From Terriglobales bacterium (lineage in GTDB: Bacteria; Acidobacteriota; Terriglobia; Terriglobales; Acidobacteriaceae): DNA of 64,000 bases. Both the position numbers and the translations under genes were made by a program. Under the pieces are notes generated by a model. It was given only the letters and a program-made list of their open reading frames with translations. It had not been told where the DNA came from and ran no database searches. This document shows, piece by piece, positions 62,633-64,000 of this stretch. How positions within the stretch are numbered: position 1 is the stretch's first letter; each line of letters opens with the position of its first letter. The stretch spans positions 1-64,000 of the forward strand of contig DATMXP010000035.1 in NCBI GenBank assembly GCA_035561515.1, written 5' to 3'.

Positions 62633-62676
62633 GACCCCACCCTGTAGCAAGAAATGCGGCGTAAGGATGGGGTGTC
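62633..62676. terminator. Imperfect hairpin between convergent genes
   Basis: The arms GACCCCACCCT (62633-62643) and AGGATGGGGTGTC (62664-62676) are imperfectly complementary across a 20-nt loop. It is a weak candidate for a shared terminator. Confidence 0.3.
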
Positions 62677-62703
62677 TCAAACATGGCAGCAAGAACTCAA
62701 GTG

Positions 62704-63783
62704 CTATGGTACGTAGTTACGTACACTCGTCAGGAACGTCCCGCCATCGTACGTGCCTCCATACCTCTCAATGACTGGGGTCGCTCTCGGTGCCGAAATC
62801 GCATACGTCACGATAGCCGTCCCGGTACCACCAGGCGGGATATTTCCAATCGCGATTGGAAAGTCCGTAGAGACATAATGCCAGTCACTGCCCAGCGTCC
62901 ACTTCCAACCCGTATCCACGCCAAATTTCGCCAGCGTCAACTTCACGTTCTGGGCGGTGCCGGTCCCGGTGTTCTTGATGAAGATCCATTTTGTGAAACT
63001 CGTGCCGTAAGGGCCTTCAAACTGGACCAGCCACGATCTCGCAGTCAGTTGTACAGTCCCAGGTACTGGTGGGATTCGGTAGTAGTGCACTCGTGCTTCC
63101 ATAGCGACGTACGTGTAGTCCCAAACACCCTCATCATCAGGCGTCCATGTATTGGTCGCAGGTAGATTCAATTCATAACCGCCTGTGTTATTCACCAGCA
63201 CCGTGATCTGATTTGGGCGATCCGCATACAGCGGGACACCTAAAGGTGCAGGCGACACCGGATACTCTCCGCTCCGATACTCCACTGGCTCTGGCGGAAG
63301 CACCGCATTCGGGTCGCAAACGCCCATCTGGAAAGTTCCCGCACCCGTTGCATATCCCGTCGCAAAGTGTCCAACCAATTGACCATTCACGTACACGGCT
63401 GCCTTGTCATCAACGTTGACTCGCTCCAGCCAGAACTCCAGCCCAATCGCATCCGGCGGAACGATGAACCAGTGTTTCGTGATCCAGAATCCCGTCCAGA
63501 AATACGGATTGAAACCAAGGATTCCCTTGGGGATTTCTGGTGAGAACTGAGGATTGCTCAGGTTATTTGTGATTCCAATCGCATTCATGATTGGCGACGG
63601 CGGGAGATGGGGATTCGGGTCGACCAGCACCTGCGACCACGGTATGTCTTCCCCGGTCGTGCTGGCGCATGCCTGCCACCGGCTCTCGTTTCCGACCGTG
63701 CCTACGTTCATCCATTGCTCTTGCGATTGAAGTGTGACGGTGAAGAGAACAACTAGGAGAAAAGTAAGAACCCGAGGCCTCAT
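62704..63783 (-). CDS. Secreted protein of unknown function
   Basis: About 359 residues. I start at ATG 63783 (MRPRVLTFLLVVLFTVTLQS), where GGAGG is 7 nt upstream; the open frame extends another 18 codons. A signal peptide is followed by a mostly beta-rich sequence with many aromatic and Gly/Pro residues (IGLEWFWL-like and NPYFWTGFWITKHWFIVPPD, EFWLERVNVDDKAAVYVNGQ, LVGHFATGYATGAGTFQMGV). DKAAVYVNGQLVG resembles a galactose-binding/jelly-roll strand found in carbohydrate-binding modules. No catalytic motif is assignable. Confidence 0.75.
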   Translation of the reverse strand: MRPRVLTFLLVVLFTVTLQSQEQWMNVGTVGNESRWQACASTTGEDIPWSQVLVDPNPHLPPSPIMNAIGITNNLSNPQFSPEIPKGILGFNPYFWTGFWITKHWFIVPPDAIGLEFWLERVNVDDKAAVYVNGQLVGHFATGYATGAGTFQMGVCDPNAVLPPEPVEYRSGEYPVSPAPLGVPLYADRPNQITVLVNNTGGYELNLPATNTWTPDDEGVWDYTYVAMEARVHYYRIPPVPGTVQLTARSWLVQFEGPYGTSFTKWIFIKNTGTGTAQNVKLTLAKFGVDTGWKWTLGSDWHYVSTDFPIAIGNIPPGGTGTAIVTYAISAPRATPVIERYGGTYDGGTFLTSVRNYVP

Positions 63784-63916
63784 ATCTGCACCTCCGGTTT
63801 GCTGCTCATTTTGTAAAGATTGGTATTGCAGAAACACTAATGCCGGCTGGATGGAATGTCAGTGACCGCCGACGCTATTTGGTTCCTAGTTCCAATTAGG
63901 GAACCCGGATCGCCTT

Positions 63917-63947
63917 CCCCATCCGCCTTCTTATGTGGCGGATGGGG
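63917..63947 (-). terminator. Strong hairpin terminator at window end
   Basis: A perfect 11-bp stem (CCCCATCCGCC / GGCGGATGGGG) with a 9-nt loop. It lies 14 bp downstream (on the minus strand) of a stop codon at 63962, so it probably ends the gene that enters from beyond 64000. Confidence 0.6.
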
Positions 63948-63961
63948 CCTTCCTCGACGAT

Positions 63962-64000
63962 CTACTTCGGCATCGCCAGTTTTTGTCTCGGCACAGTCGT
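63962..64000 (-). CDS. C-terminal end of a partial gene (tentative)
   Basis: Thirteen codons in one minus-strand frame end with TAG at 63962, reading ...VPRQKLAMPK. With the terminator directly following, this may be the last part of a gene continuing past the window. Too short to identify. Confidence 0.3.
   Translation of the reverse strand, partial: TTVPRQKLAMPK

Overview
The window looks like a chromosomal segment of an Acidobacteriota bacterium (Terriglobia, Koribacter-like). This is inferred from my memory of its protein families: DUF5666, many TPR proteins, secreted M13/M3/M28 peptidases, DinB, UPF0173 and zinc-ribbon membrane proteins. No 16S gene is present to confirm it. Coding density is high and both strands are used. 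I see no rRNA, tRNA, CRISPR array, transposase, integrase or prophage gene.

Layout. 1-9.4 kb: an XRE-cupin regulator, a glyoxalase II-like hydrolase, a large GAF/PAS sensor kinase, an outer-membrane barrel, aroA, a TPR protein, an alpha/beta hydrolase and a PspC protein. 9.4-16.9 kb: TPR and DUF5666 envelope proteins, a small HTH protein, rubrerythrin, an O-methyltransferase and a UPF0173 hydrolase. 17-22 kb: hpt, DinB, deoC, a two-GAF RsbU-type phosphatase and lysA, mostly closely spaced on the plus strand. 22-27.3 kb: a quinone oxidoreductase diverges from a TPR/TolB-like, NfeD, slipin and SPOR gene set, probably for membrane microdomain or envelope quality control. 27.3-39.5 kb: a second PAS kinase, a class C beta-lactamase-like hydrolase, hemQ (coproheme decarboxylase), murA and M28, M13 and M3 peptidases. 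39.6-49.2 kb: rpsO-pnp (PNPase with an RGG-rich tail), a zinc-ribbon/Sel1 protein, a PmtA-like methyltransferase, pncB with a PD-(D/E)xK nuclease-like gene and a membrane protein, a degenerate receiver and an old-yellow-enzyme. 49.2-54.5 kb: a stressosome-type cluster. 54.5-60.1 kb: an RND efflux operon with its TetR regulator and operator, and a small LPQTAS-tailed protein. 60.2-64 kb: OsmC, a MobA-like transferase with a HAD phosphatase, a cupin protein and a secreted protein of unknown function.

The most interesting system is the minus-strand cluster rsbR-rsbS-rsbT, an RsbT/W-like ATPase fused to an RsbX-like PP2C phosphatase, and an RsbT/W-like ATPase fused to a hybrid histidine kinase with two receivers. 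A single-domain receiver lacking the conserved lysine is divergently transcribed. The sequence suggests a stressosome whose output goes into a phosphorelay rather than a sigma-B partner switch, because no sigma factor or RsbV/RsbW pair is seen here. An RsbU-type phosphatase gene lies about 30 kb away.

Other points of note are the RGG tail on PNPase, the LPQTAS C-terminal sorting-like signal, the nuclease-like gene next to pncB, a tandem 15-bp repeat upstream of the first kinase, an AT-rich palindrome upstream of the second kinase and a TetR operator. Intrinsic terminators separate many of the convergent genes.
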